A stretch of 64,000 nucleotides of DNA, from contig NZ_JBGGTX010000003.1 in assembly GCF_041287255.1 (NCBI RefSeq), positions 1 to 64,000 on the forward strand. The letters are read 5' to 3'. The DNA comes from Tamlana flava (GTDB taxonomy: Bacteria > Bacteroidota > Bacteroidia > Flavobacteriales > Flavobacteriaceae). The notes below the pieces were generated by a model. The model saw only the letters and a list, made by a program, of their open reading frames with translations, was not told where the DNA came from and ran no database searches. Positions within the stretch are counted from its first letter, which is position 1; each line of letters starts with the position of its first letter. Of the stretch, positions 15,836 through 24,514 are shown in pieces. Both the position numbers and the translations under genes were made by a program.

Positions 15836-16735
15836 ATGAACAATATTAAGGTTAATTTTAGTATTAAAGATTTAGAAAATCTTACCGGCATTAAAGCCCA
15901 TACCATTCGCATTTGGGAAAAGCGTTACAATCTTCTTGAGCCCAACAGAACAGACACAAACATTAGAAGCTACAATTTAAATAGCTTTCAGAAGCTATTG
16001 AACATATCATATCTAAACAATAACGGGCTGAAAATTTCTAAAATTGCTGATTTAAAAGAAGATGAAATTCCCATTAAGGTTAGAGAAATTGCCTCTAGAG
16101 CCAAAGTTGAAGACCACGCCATTAACGCACTGAAAATGGCCATGATAAATTTCGACCAAGTTTTGTTCTACAGTACATACAATAATCTTTTAGAGAATAA
16201 AACATTTAGTGAAATTTTCTATTCGGTTTTTCTTCCTTTGCTTAATGAAATTGGCCTCTTATGGCAAACGGGTACAATTACACCGGCCCATGAGCACTTT
16301 CTGTCTGTTCATATCAAACAAAAAATTCTTCTAAATATAGAGCGACTTCAAATTTTAGAGCCTAGGCCAGCCTCCAAGACATTCGTTTTGTTTTTACCCG
16401 AAAATGAAATACACGATATAGGCCTATTGTTCATTAATTACCAGTTGCGTAGTAGGGGCTATCATACTATTTTCTTGGGAGAAAGTGTACCTATGCAAAG
16501 TTTAACCGATTTACATGACTTTTTTAACGACATCACCTTCATATCCTACTTTACGGTTTATCCTGAAACAAATGACGTCCAAGATTATATTGATGAGTTT
16601 AGTGAATTACTACTCAAAAAGGACAATACCAACTTTTTTGTTTTAGGCAAAAAGCTTGCTGATATTAACTTTACCGATGTCCCAAAAAACGTCCAAATGT
16701 TTAATTCCATTGAAAATCTGGTAAAAACGATTTGA
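15836..16735 (+). CDS. MerR-family regulator with B12-binding domain (CarH/LitR-like)
   Basis: The ATG at 15836 is chosen because it follows a consensus promoter and starts right before the winged-helix domain; an upstream TTG frame would cover that promoter. The MerR DNA-binding domain is at about 8-75 (FSIKDLENLTGIKAHTIRIWEKRY). A four-helix cap carries the CarH light-sensing motif W-x9-EH (Trp143, Glu153, His154). A Rossmann cobalamin domain has the E-x-H-D-x-G lower-ligand motif (EIHDIG, His193) and GYHTIFLGES. CarH proteins bind adenosylcobalamin in the dark as repressor tetramers and release DNA on light. It lies directly upstream of crtI-B-Z-Y, so it probably represses carotenoid genes in the dark. 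The length (299) is typical. Confidence 0.92.
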   Translation: MNNIKVNFSIKDLENLTGIKAHTIRIWEKRYNLLEPNRTDTNIRSYNLNSFQKLLNISYLNNNGLKISKIADLKEDEIPIKVREIASRAKVEDHAINALKMAMINFDQVLFYSTYNNLLENKTFSEIFYSVFLPLLNEIGLLWQTGTITPAHEHFLSVHIKQKILLNIERLQILEPRPASKTFVLFLPENEIHDIGLLFINYQLRSRGYHTIFLGESVPMQSLTDLHDFFNDITFISYFTVYPETNDVQDYIDEFSELLLKKDNTNFFVLGKKLADINFTDVPKNVQMFNSIENLVKTI

Positions 16736-16744
16736 TTGTTTTAT

Positions 16745-16775
16745 TTTGTTTGACTTTTTATTATATTTGTTAAAC
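16745..16775 (+). promoter_or_regulatory. crtI promoter region with paired decamers
   Basis: TATATTTG (16762-16769) is a -7 element ending 9 bases before the crtI ATG; no TTG lies at the ideal -33 spacing. TTTGTTTGAC (16745-16754) and TTTGTTAAAC (16766-16775) lie 21 bases apart, two helical turns, and match the decamer at the regulator's own promoter. They are candidate operators for the CarH-like protein. Confidence 0.5.
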
Positions 16776-16778
16776 ATT

Positions 16779-18251
16779 ATGAAAACAACAGTCAATATAA
16801 TCGGATCAGGTTTTTCTTCTTTGGCAGCTTCGTGCTATTTGGCCCAAGCAGGTTTCAACGTTACCATTTTTGAAAAAAACAAAACCATAGGAGGGCGTGC
16901 AAGACAACTAAAAAAAGAAGGTTTTACTTTTGACATAGGACCCACATGGTATTGGATGCCTGATGTATTTGAACGTTTTTTTTCTGACTTTGGAAAAAAA
17001 CCTTCTGATTATTACACCCTTGAAAAGCTTAATCCGGCTTATAGTGTTTACTTCGGGAAAAATGATTACATAATCATTGAAGACACCTTAGATAAGATTG
17101 AAAGAGCCTTTGAAAGGGAAGAGCAGGGTAGTTCTAAAAAACTGAGAAAATTCATCAATGAAGCCAAAAGTAATTACAATATTGCCATAAAAGACTTGGT
17201 CTACAACCCTGGTGTTTCACCTTTGGAGCTGATAACACCGACCACAATAAAGAAAATAAATCAATTTTTTAGTACCATCAAACAGGATGTTCGCAAGGCA
17301 TTCAAAAACGAAAGGTTGATTCAAATACTAGAATTCCCAGTATTATTTCTTGGTGCAAAACCAAGCGACACGCCTTCCTTTTACAGCTTTATGAACTATG
17401 CCGATTTCGGTTTGGGAACCTTCCACCCCGTGAAAGGTATGTACCAAGTCATATTAGCTCTGGAAAAATTGGCCAAAGAACTTGGAGTAACTATTAAAAC
17501 AGAAGCCGATATTGAAAAAATTATTGTTGAAAATGGTGAAGCAAAAGGGTTAGTTTCAAATGGTAAAATGTTTTTAGCCGATATCATCGTCAGCGGTGCC
17601 GATTACCACCATACAGAAAGTCTTCTTGAGAAACCCTACAGGCAGTATTCAGAAAGTTATTGGACAAAAAAAACCTTTGCACCTAGCTCATTGCTATTTT
17701 ATGTTGGTTTTGATAATAAACTGATAAATGTAAATCACCACACCTTATTTTTCGATGTGGATTTTGATGTACATGCTGAAGCCATCTACGACGACCCTAA
17801 ATGGCCTAAAAACCCCTTATTTTATGGTAGTTTCCCAAGTATTACGGATAATAGTTCAGCACCAAATGGCAAGGAAGCTGGAATTTTTCTTATCCCACTT
17901 GCTCCTGGCTTAGAGGACACCAATGAATTGAGGGAAAAGTATTTTGAAAAAATTATAACACGTTTTGAAGACCTAACATCTCAAAATGTAAGAGACCATA
18001 TCATTTTTAAAGAAAGCTTTTGCATCAACGACTTTATTAAAGATTACAACTCTTACCGCGGTAATGCTTACGGAATGGCCAACACGCTAATGCAAACGGC
18101 CTTTTTACGTCCGAAGTTGAAAAGCAAAAAAGTTGAAAATTTATTTTTCACTGGGCAATTAACGGTACCTGGCCCAGGCGTACCACCATCTTTAATTTCA
18201 GGAAAATTAGTAGCCGATTTAGTAATTAAACATCATCCCATTTTAGTATGA
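16779..18251 (+). CDS. crtI: phytoene desaturase (CrtI type)
   Basis: A 490-residue FAD-dependent desaturase that converts phytoene to lycopene. The start at 16779 places the dinucleotide-binding motif at the N-terminus (VNIIGSGFSSLAASCYLAQAG, then EKNKTIGGRARQ). Family landmarks include FDIGPTWYWMPDVFERFF, and the C-terminal carotenoid-dehydrogenase signature NLFFTGQLTVPGPGVPPSLISGK. It is a peripheral membrane enzyme. Its stop overlaps the crtB start (ATGA), so the two are translationally coupled. It sits downstream of the CarH-like gene with its own promoter. Confidence 0.96.
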   Translation: MKTTVNIIGSGFSSLAASCYLAQAGFNVTIFEKNKTIGGRARQLKKEGFTFDIGPTWYWMPDVFERFFSDFGKKPSDYYTLEKLNPAYSVYFGKNDYIIIEDTLDKIERAFEREEQGSSKKLRKFINEAKSNYNIAIKDLVYNPGVSPLELITPTTIKKINQFFSTIKQDVRKAFKNERLIQILEFPVLFLGAKPSDTPSFYSFMNYADFGLGTFHPVKGMYQVILALEKLAKELGVTIKTEADIEKIIVENGEAKGLVSNGKMFLADIIVSGADYHHTESLLEKPYRQYSESYWTKKTFAPSSLLFYVGFDNKLINVNHHTLFFDVDFDVHAEAIYDDPKWPKNPLFYGSFPSITDNSSAPNGKEAGIFLIPLAPGLEDTNELREKYFEKIITRFEDLTSQNVRDHIIFKESFCINDFIKDYNSYRGNAYGMANTLMQTAFLRPKLKSKKVENLFFTGQLTVPGPGVPPSLISGKLVADLVIKHHPILV

Positions 18252-19087
18252 AGGCATTATTCGACACAGTATCATACAACAGCAGCAAGTTGGTGACCAA
18301 AACATACAGCACGTCCTTTACATTGGCCACAAAAATGCTTTATAAATCCATCAGAAATGACATTTACAACATTTATGGCTTTGTGCGTTTCGCCGATGAA
18401 ATTGTGGACTCATTTCACGATTACGACAAAGAATTCCTTTTCAACAGGTTTTCAGATGATTTAGAGTTAGCCCTAAAAAATAAAATAAGCCTCAACCCCA
18501 TTTTGAATGCTTTTCAGTATACTTTTCACCAATACAACATCGATAAATCTTTGGTTGATGCATTTATGGCCAGCATGCGATTGGATTTACATAAAACAAA
18601 ATACCTAAATGAAAAAGAGTTTAAGGCGTATATATACGGTTCAGCTGATGTTGTGGGGCTTATGTGCTTAAAAGTGTTTGTAAAAGGAGATATAAAAAAA
18701 TATTATGAACTCAAAGAAACGGCCATGGCTTTGGGTTCCGCTTTTCAAAAAGTGAATTTCCTTCGCGATTTAAAAGCTGATTTTGAAGGATTGGACCGAA
18801 CATATTTTCCCAATACTGATTTGAAAAACTTAGATGAATCTTCAAAACAAGACATTATAAATGATATTGAAGCTGATTTTGAAAAAGGTTTGAGCGGTAT
18901 AAAAAAACTACCCATTGAAGCCAAGTTTGGAGTTTTTATGGCATACAGATATTATAGGCAGCTATTGAAAAAACTCAAAAAAACACCGGCTCTAAAGATT
19001 AAAGATTCCAGAATACGTGTTTCAAACCCAAAAAAAGTAGAGCTTTTAATGCGCAGTTATGTAAAATATCAATTAAATTTAATGTAA
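18248..19087 (+). CDS. crtB: phytoene synthase
   Basis: A 279-residue enzyme that condenses two GGPP molecules into phytoene, the first committed carotenoid step. The two Asp-rich substrate/magnesium motifs are present: FADEIVDSF (about 53-61) and NFLRDLKADFEGLDRTYFP (about 172-190). The N-terminal KTYSTSFTLA and SADVVGLMCLKVF are characteristic too. It begins within the crtI stop codon (4-base ATGA overlap) and is followed 9 bases later by crtZ. No GGPP synthase gene lies in the window. Confidence 0.96.
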   Translation: MKALFDTVSYNSSKLVTKTYSTSFTLATKMLYKSIRNDIYNIYGFVRFADEIVDSFHDYDKEFLFNRFSDDLELALKNKISLNPILNAFQYTFHQYNIDKSLVDAFMASMRLDLHKTKYLNEKEFKAYIYGSADVVGLMCLKVFVKGDIKKYYELKETAMALGSAFQKVNFLRDLKADFEGLDRTYFPNTDLKNLDESSKQDIINDIEADFEKGLSGIKKLPIEAKFGVFMAYRYYRQLLKKLKKTPALKIKDSRIRVSNPKKVELLMRSYVKYQLNLM

Positions 19088-19096
19088 ATTATTAGC

Positions 19097-19546
19097 ATGC
19101 ATACTTTATTCTGGATATTTATATTTTTAGGCACCTATTGCTTTATGGAGTTTATGGCTTGGTTTACACATAAATACATCATGCATGGTTTTCTGTGGAA
19201 TTTGCATAAAGACCACCACCATAAAGATCACAATAGTTGGTTTGAGCGAAACGATGCCTTTTTTATCTTTTATGCTGTGGTAAGCATTGGCTTTTTTCTA
19301 CTTTGGAAATACACCTCTTTTTGGGCAGGTCTTCCTATTGGGTTGGGCATTTTCGCCTATGGTGTTTCTTATTTTATTGTGCACGATATTTTTATCCACC
19401 AACGTTTTAAAATGTTCAGAAATGCGAATAATTGGTACGCTAAGGGTGTACGGCGTGCCCATAAAATTCACCACAAACACTTAGGCAAAGAAGACGGCGA
19501 GTGCTTTGGAATGCTTTTCGTTCCCTTTAAATATTTTAAACATTAA
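19097..19546 (+). CDS. crtZ: beta-carotene hydroxylase
   Basis: A 149-residue membrane di-iron hydroxylase that adds 3-hydroxyl groups to beta-carotene, giving zeaxanthin. The histidine clusters are visible: HKYIMH, HKDHHH, HDIFIHQRF and HKIHHKH, spaced between four hydrophobic helices. The length is normal for the bacterial CrtZ group. The gene lies tightly between crtB (9 bases) and crtY (5 bases). No ketolase gene (crtW) is nearby, which points to zeaxanthin as the likely end product of the cluster. Confidence 0.96.
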   Translation: MHTLFWIFIFLGTYCFMEFMAWFTHKYIMHGFLWNLHKDHHHKDHNSWFERNDAFFIFYAVVSIGFFLLWKYTSFWAGLPIGLGIFAYGVSYFIVHDIFIHQRFKMFRNANNWYAKGVRRAHKIHHKHLGKEDGECFGMLFVPFKYFKH

Positions 19547-19551
19547 TTTTA

Positions 19552-20700
19552 ATGGCTCCTAACCCCCATTTCGATTATATCATTATTGGAAATGGATTGG
19601 CAGGTTTGCAATTGGCTCTTAAAATGAGTGAAGACCAGTTTTTCAATGACAAACAAATTGCCTTAATTGACCTATCCGAAAAAAAAGAAAATGATAAAAC
19701 ATGGAGCTTTTGGGAAACAGAGCCCTCTCAATGGAATCACTTGGTTTACAAATCTTGGGAAAAAGCTGCTGTAATCACCTCCAAAAAAGAGTTTTCTTTA
19801 GAACTTTATCCGTATAACTACAAAACTGTTCGTGCGATTGATTTTTATTCCCACGCAAAAACCCGATTAAAAAAATACGAAAACTTTCATTTTTTTATTG
19901 ACATAGTTGAACATTTAGAAGAAGAAAAAACGTTTGTTGTGTTAAAAACACAAAATAACACCTATTCTGCCTCACATGTTTTTGATAGTCGTATTCCTGA
20001 AGAGTTTTCTTTTAAATCAAATGCCCACATTTCAATAAGCCAGCATTTCAAGGGTTGGATCATACAAACAAAAAATGATTTTTTTGATGACACGGCATTC
20101 ACCATGATGGATTATAGGTTGAAAGATAAAAACCAAACCACATTTACTTATTTCTTGCCATTTTCAAAAACTGAAGCTTTAGTGGAATTTACCTATTTTA
20201 CTGAACAAATTGTACCAGATGAAACTTATGATTCATTCATAAAAACTTACATTAGTGAGTATTTAAAAATTGAAAACTATTCCGTTATTGAAACTGAAGT
20301 TGGCAATATTCCCATGACGAGTTTTCCTTTTGAAAAGTCAAACTCAAAAAACATTACAAAAATTGGCACCGCAGGAGGATGGGTAAAAGGTTCTACAGGG
20401 TATTCATTTAAACACACCGAAAAGAAAGTGGCCAAAATTGTTGAAAATTTGAAACATAACAGGCTACCTTCTAAAGACTTATTTAAAAAGCGTTTTAAAT
20501 TTTACGACAAAGTTTTTCTAAAAGTTTTAAGGGACGAAAACCATAAAGGCGAATGGCTATTTCAACAGTTTTATCAAAAGAATTTTATTCAAAGTATATT
20601 TCGATTTTTGGATGAAGAATCCACTTTTATGGAAGAACTTAAAATTATGCAGTCCCTTTTCTCGTGGAGTTTTATAAAGGCATTTTTTAAAACACTCTAA
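19552..20700 (+). CDS. crtY: lycopene beta-cyclase (CrtY type)
   Basis: A 382-residue flavoprotein that cyclises both ends of lycopene to beta-carotene. The N-terminal NAD(P)/FAD-binding motif is FDYIIIGNGLAGLQLALKM. Family motifs include NDKTWSFWE, VFDSRIPE, FKGWIIQT, TFTYFLPFSKTEALVEFTYF and GTAGGWVKGSTGYSF. It is the last gene of the crt operon, 5 bases after crtZ. No clear hairpin terminator follows before the decayed gene on the opposite strand. Confidence 0.95.
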   Translation: MAPNPHFDYIIIGNGLAGLQLALKMSEDQFFNDKQIALIDLSEKKENDKTWSFWETEPSQWNHLVYKSWEKAAVITSKKEFSLELYPYNYKTVRAIDFYSHAKTRLKKYENFHFFIDIVEHLEEEKTFVVLKTQNNTYSASHVFDSRIPEEFSFKSNAHISISQHFKGWIIQTKNDFFDDTAFTMMDYRLKDKNQTTFTYFLPFSKTEALVEFTYFTEQIVPDETYDSFIKTYISEYLKIENYSVIETEVGNIPMTSFPFEKSNSKNITKIGTAGGWVKGSTGYSFKHTEKKVAKIVENLKHNRLPSKDLFKKRFKFYDKVFLKVLRDENHKGEWLFQQFYQKNFIQSIFRFLDEESTFMEELKIMQSLFSWSFIKAFFKTL

Positions 20701-20763
20701 ATGTATTAAGGCAAAACCTCCAAATAGAAAATCCCGCCTAAATAAGCTAATAAAAATCAGCGT

Positions 20764-21632
20764 TTACCTTGTTACAGTTCCGGACAAGCTTGGCACGGGA
20801 CCAGTCCCCATATCAATGGCACTGTGGTCTGTTGCGCTTGCATGGACCATATGGGCTAAAGGTTTTAATGTAAATGGCGCGGGACTATTGTCTGGGTCTG
20901 GCTCTACCGAAATAACTACGGTTGCTCCTCTTAAATCGGTTGGAAAAGACAAGCCGCTTGGTGCGTTTTGCAAATAATCCTATCCCGGAAAAGGAGGACC
21001 ATCACCCATATTTCCTTTAAACGGAGTGGTTGTAGCCTTATCGTCAAAATCGGCAACATTAGTGAATGTACCTGAGCTAACAGGAACACCATCAATTATG
21101 GCCCAACCTTCGTATTTCCATCCTGCCATTAAAACTGGTGAATCTAAGCCAACAGCAGGCGAGCCACTTGAAAGGTCTAAAAACCAAACGCCGCTAAATT
21201 CGTTGTTATTATCCCCATCTGTAGGTGTTGCCAAAATATAATTTCCAGAGGATGTGGCAAAATCGCAACAATTCCATTTGAGTTTATATTGGCTGAATTT
21301 CCTGAAAAATCACCAGCCAAAATTTTAGTGTTTGCCGGTGCAGGGTCAGTGTCGTTTGCAGGCTCTATGGATAAAACAAAAGTAGTGGTATTTGCAAGCT
21401 GGCTAGCATCAACGTTAAACGACTTCGGAAAGGTAACCTACGAAAACGTTCCTATTGAAACCGGTATCCCATTTACAATTATCCAACCCTCATAAACGTA
21501 ATCGGCACCCAATTCCTCAAGTCCATTGAGGTTTAAAGTTATACGCGCTGTGGTTTGTCCTTCATCCTCATTACTGCAGGACGAAACCAATATCCCTATG
21601 GCGAATATTGAAGCTAAAAATTTCTTGATCAT
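20764..21632 (-). pseudogene. decayed lipoprotein gene with two anti-sigma-like repeats
   Basis: Reading from 21632, a lipoprotein signal (MIKKFLASIFAIGILVSSC) leads into YVYEGWIIVNGIPVSIGTFS and an in-frame TAG (21438-21440). Coding resumes in the same frame (VTFPKSFNVDASQLA, then FVLSIEPANDTDPAPANTKILAGDFSG) until a frameshift near 21255-21275. A second similar unit follows (YEGWAIIDGVPVSSGTFT) with another in-frame TAG at 20980-20982, and the remainder ends at 20764 (VVISVEPDPDNSPAPFTLKPL). The YEGW-hhhxGhPVSxGTF...EP core recalls the C-terminal domain of RskA-type anti-sigma factors found in some Bacteroidota lipoproteins. Two amber stops plus a frameshift indicate inactivation; about 290 codons when intact. 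Confidence 0.75.
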
Positions 21633-21680
21633 AGTATTTTGCTTTTAAAGTTTTAAGTACTTCAAAATTATACCATGATA

Positions 21681-21709
21681 TTTTTAAAAAATGTTAGCTG
21701 CCTAACATT
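21681..21709 (-). terminator. terminator of the Crp/Fnr gene
   Basis: Perfect 8-base arms AATGTTAG and CTAACATT (21690-21709) with a 4-nt loop overlap the Crp/Fnr stop codon, and on the minus strand are followed by six T residues. Confidence 0.7.
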
Positions 21710-22379
21710 AAGCACTGTTTTTATGTATTCTTATTTCCTTTCTTTTAAATTTTATGATGTTTTCCGCCTTAAGTTCGTTTAAAAGAACGTTCAGTGTCGA
21801 TCGTGAAGTACCAATTAAACTGGCAATATCTTTTTGGGTGTATGGGTGGTGAATAACTTTATCTCCAGTTTTTTGACAATCATAGCCATAATCTGTACAC
21901 AACTCATCAAGAAATTCCAAAAGGCGTGTTTTGGCATCCTTGAACAGTAGCAACTGCAAGCGTCTTTCAAGTTTCCTTAGCCTAAAACCAATGACCTTGT
22001 AAATTTTAAAGCTAAATGTTTTGTTGTTTTGCATCAAATCGTGCATAGTTTCAACACCCACCGGACAGATACTGGTATTGTTATCTATAGATTGTGCAAA
22101 CTCTTCTCGTTTTGTTTCACCCAAAATAGCAGTTTCACCAAAAAGTTCACCACGTATTAGTATGGCTTTTACTACCTCATCGCCAGCCTCGCTGTAATAA
22201 CCTATTTTTACCTTTCCCTTTTCTATAAGATATACTTTGTTGGCAGCATCTTCTTGAAAGTAGATATAGTCTTTCTTTTTATAAGCATCAAAATCGTGAT
22301 TAGATTTGTAGGCTTTGAATTTATGCGGACAAAGGATTTTAAAAAGGTTTACATCATCAAAAAACCAAAGCGATTTCAT
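21708..22379 (-). CDS. Crp/Fnr-family transcriptional regulator
   Basis: A 223-residue regulator. The cyclic-nucleotide-binding-like barrel is at about 30-145 (DYIYFQEDAANKVYLIEKGKVKIGYYSEAGDEVVKAILIRGELFGE in several strands). A long dimer helix follows, and a C-terminal winged helix at about 165-215 has the recognition helix in QKDIASLIGTSRSTLNVLLNEL. Cysteines are too few and scattered for an Fnr iron-sulfur cluster, and the strict cAMP-binding RTAxAxR motif is absent, so the signal is unknown. It is monocistronic. The decayed lipoprotein gene starts 75 bases after its stop. Confidence 0.92.
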   Translation of the reverse strand: MKSLWFFDDVNLFKILCPHKFKAYKSNHDFDAYKKKDYIYFQEDAANKVYLIEKGKVKIGYYSEAGDEVVKAILIRGELFGETAILGETKREEFAQSIDNNTSICPVGVETMHDLMQNNKTFSFKIYKVIGFRLRKLERRLQLLLFKDAKTRLLEFLDELCTDYGYDCQKTGDKVIHHPYTQKDIASLIGTSRSTLNVLLNELKAENIIKFKRKEIRIHKNSA

Positions 22380-22445
22380 AATGTTATACAGTTTTAGTTT
22401 GAACTATTACTGTCGTTAATTATGGCTTAAACTAACAATAACCCA

Positions 22446-22471
22446 TAAAAAAACCTCCAATAAAAAGGAGG
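22446..22471 (-). terminator. terminator of the def-DUF5606 unit
   Basis: On the minus strand a GCCTCC/GGAGG stem (22454-22472) is followed by seven T residues (plus-strand A run 22447-22453), 34 bases beyond the DUF5606 stop. Confidence 0.75.
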
Positions 22472-22504
22472 CTTTTGCTATTCTTTTGACTTTATGTAAT
22501 CTGA

Positions 22505-22930
22505 CTATTCTTCTTCGTCGGCAGGACTCTTTGTTCCTTCGTCCAATGTATTCAGCATATCGTGTTGTTGCAGCAAATTGTACCATTGCAAGACCTTCTT
22601 AATATCACTGGCATATACTCTATCCTCATCGTATTCCGGCAACACTTCAAAAAAGTATTCTTCCAACTTATCTTTACTGTCCTTAGGTTTTACACTGGTT
22701 GGTTGCCCATTTTCTTTTTCCTTAATTTTTCCTAAAACTTGCCTAAGGGGTACTTCTTCCGTTAAGGTGTAAATAGCAATTTCACTTAAAACACTAACAT
22801 TGTTTTGAACACTTACAGATATACGCTTGCCATCAATTAGTGATTCAGCAACAAATCCGCCACGTGTTTGTGTTATTAACTTAAATAAACCTGGTTTCCC
22901 TGAAATTGAAATTACTCGATCTAAACTCAT
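22505..22930 (-). CDS. DUF5606 family protein
   Basis: A 141-residue cytoplasmic protein typical of Bacteroidota. The N-terminal ~75 residues (LDRVISISGKPGLFKLITQTRGGFVAESL, KRISVSVQNNVSVLSEIAIYT) form the DUF5606 domain with SH3-like small beta strands. The C-terminal part holds the VLPEYDEDRVYASDIKKVLQWYNLL helix and an acidic tail. The function is unknown. It follows def by 56 bases on the same strand, and the order ruvX-def-DUF5606 suggests an operon; a housekeeping role linked to translation is only an inference from position. Confidence 0.88.
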   Translation of the reverse strand: MSLDRVISISGKPGLFKLITQTRGGFVAESLIDGKRISVSVQNNVSVLSEIAIYTLTEEVPLRQVLGKIKEKENGQPTSVKPKDSKDKLEEYFFEVLPEYDEDRVYASDIKKVLQWYNLLQQHDMLNTLDEGTKSPADEEE

Positions 22931-22986
22931 AAATTATTTTTTTAAAAAGCGGCAAATATCACCTGTTTCATGGTGTTCTGCAAATA

Positions 22987-23577
22987 TTATCGTTTCTTTT
23001 TTTGGGCTGGAAAACGCATTCTGTAGTCCACGTTAATTTTTCCTTTTGAGATATTGCTGAGCCTTCCCTTTATCAAACGCTTTTTAAAACTTGAAAGCTT
23101 ATCCGTAAACAAAATTCCTTCAATATGGTCATATTCATGCTGAACTACCCGAGCTATTAAACCAGTAAACGTTTCTTTTTGCTGATTAAAATTTTCATCA
23201 AGATATTCAATAGTAACAATCGGTTTTCTAAAAACATCCTCTCTAACATCCGGAATACTCAAACAGCCTTCGTTAAACGCCCACTCGTACCCTTCTTCTT
23301 CAACTATTTTAGCGTTTATAAAAACCCTTTTAAAATCCTTTAAAGCTTCCTGGACTTCTTTGCTTAAATCTTCATCTTCCGAAAAAGGTGCAGTATCAAC
23401 CAAAAACAACCTGATTGGCAAACCTATTTGCGGTGCAGCCAAACCAACACCAAGGGCATTGTACATGGTTTCGAACATGTTTTCAATAAGTTCATCTAGG
23501 TTTGGGTAATCATTGTGAATATCTTCACCGACCTTTTTTAAAACAGGGTCTCCGTAGGCTACTATGGGTAAAATCAT
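22987..23577 (-). CDS. def: peptide deformylase
   Basis: A 196-residue metalloenzyme that removes the formyl group from nascent-protein N-termini. All three family motifs are present: GLAAPQIGL (about 45-53), EGCLSIP (about 121-127, metal-ligand Cys) and QHEYDHIEG (about 160-168, two metal-ligand His and catalytic Glu). Length and motifs are normal. It lies between ruvX and the DUF5606 gene on the minus strand. Confidence 0.96.
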   Translation of the reverse strand: MILPIVAYGDPVLKKVGEDIHNDYPNLDELIENMFETMYNALGVGLAAPQIGLPIRLFLVDTAPFSEDEDLSKEVQEALKDFKRVFINAKIVEEEGYEWAFNEGCLSIPDVREDVFRKPIVTIEYLDENFNQQKETFTGLIARVVQHEYDHIEGILFTDKLSSFKKRLIKGRLSNISKGKINVDYRMRFPAQKKKR

Positions 23578-23663
23578 TGTTTATTTCTTAGAAATGCAAA
23601 AATACAACTCTTATTATTTATGAATCGTATTTAACAAAAATTTATTCTATCGGAATTGAATTG

Positions 23664-24074
23664 CTATTTAGCGTACAAGTAGCTTTGCAATATTAGGGTT
23701 GCACTAATCTCATCAACAAGCGCCTTGTTTTTGCGTTGGTTCTTTTTCAGCCCGCTATCAATCATGGTCTGAAATGCCATTTTTGATGTAAAACGTTCAT
23801 CAACCCGCTTTGTTGGAATGTTTGGAAATTCCCTTTCCAACTTTAAAATAAAAGATTTTATGTAAGGCTCACTTTCTGAAGCTGTATTGTCCATTTGTTT
23901 TGGCTCCCCAATCAAAAACAACTCAACAACTTCCTTTCCTATATATTCCTTTAAAAAGCCTAAAAGTTCATCGGTGTTAACCGTTGTTAAACCTGATGCT
24001 ATTATTTGCAATTCATCTGTTACAGCTATACCTGTTCTTTTTGTACCAAAATCTAATGCTAAAATGCGGGCCAT
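23664..24074 (-). CDS. ruvX: Holliday junction resolvase-like protein RuvX (YqgF)
   Basis: A 136-residue RNase H-fold nuclease. The start ATG at 24074 gives the family opening MARILALDFGTKRTGIAVTD, whose Asp is a catalytic residue; a TTG five codons upstream is less likely. Other landmarks are LFLIGEPKQMDN, the VDERFTSKMA segment and DEISATLILQSYL with the C-terminal catalytic Asp. In bacteria YqgF acts in 16S rRNA 5'-end maturation and has resolvase-like structure. It is followed by def after 86 bases. Confidence 0.93.
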   Translation of the reverse strand: MARILALDFGTKRTGIAVTDELQIIASGLTTVNTDELLGFLKEYIGKEVVELFLIGEPKQMDNTASESEPYIKSFILKLEREFPNIPTKRVDERFTSKMAFQTMIDSGLKKNQRKNKALVDEISATLILQSYLYAK

Positions 24075-24112
24075 ATCTTGTTTTTGCAAAAGTAAGACTA
24101 TATATCAAACAA

Positions 24113-24144
24113 AAAAAAGGTTGTCTTTAAAGACAGCCTTTTTA
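24113..24144 (-). terminator. terminator of the small secreted-protein gene
   Basis: Arms AAAAAGGTTGTCTTT and AAAGACAGCCTTTTT pair along 15 bases with one G-T pair and an outer T run on the minus strand. It lies between the gene at 24195 and ruvX. Confidence 0.75.
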
Positions 24145-24194
24145 ACAAAAAATTTAACCTTAAATATTAATATATTTGAATTTGAACTTTGATT

Positions 24195-24497
24195 TTAAGC
24201 TTTAACAGCTTTATTCATTTTAGGGAATAAAAGATCAATATTACCCTCTTTTCTTTTTAGGTTTAAATAGATTCTAATATCACTGTTAGCACGAGCAATT
24301 TCTTCTTTCATCTCAGCTGGACTTACCAATAAAGAATCACTTTCTTTAACAGGAGCAACTTCTACATTAACCTTCTCAGTATTGTTAACTGAAATTGTAT
24401 TAGTAGTTTCAGAAGTAACAGCTTTTTCAATAGTTTGAGCACTAGCAAAAGAAACTGTTAGTAAGAAAGCTAATAATATGTAGAAATTTGTTTTCAT
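24195..24497 (-). CDS. small secreted protein, function unknown
   Basis: A 100-residue protein with a clear signal peptide (MKTNFYILLAFLLTVSFASAQ, cleavage after about 20). The mature part is Thr/Val/Glu-rich (NTISVNNTEKVNVEVAPVKE) and has a short C-terminal helix (EMKEEIARANSDIRIYLNLKRK). It has no recognised domain. It is transcribed alone, with a strong hairpin terminator downstream, and diverges from a small plus-strand reading frame and dapD. Confidence 0.7.
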   Translation of the reverse strand: MKTNFYILLAFLLTVSFASAQTIEKAVTSETTNTISVNNTEKVNVEVAPVKESDSLLVSPAEMKEEIARANSDIRIYLNLKRKEGNIDLLFPKMNKAVKA

Positions 24498-24514
24498 CTG
24501 TTTATCGTTGTTTG

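Noticed and set aside
20764..21632. Amber codons read as an extra amino acid
   Set aside because: A frameshift in the same gene argues for decay, and other genes of the window show no in-frame TAG in conserved coding sequence.
21690..21709. Palindrome as an operator for the decayed gene
   Set aside because: On the minus strand it is followed by six T residues and overlaps the Crp/Fnr stop codon, so it reads better as a terminator.
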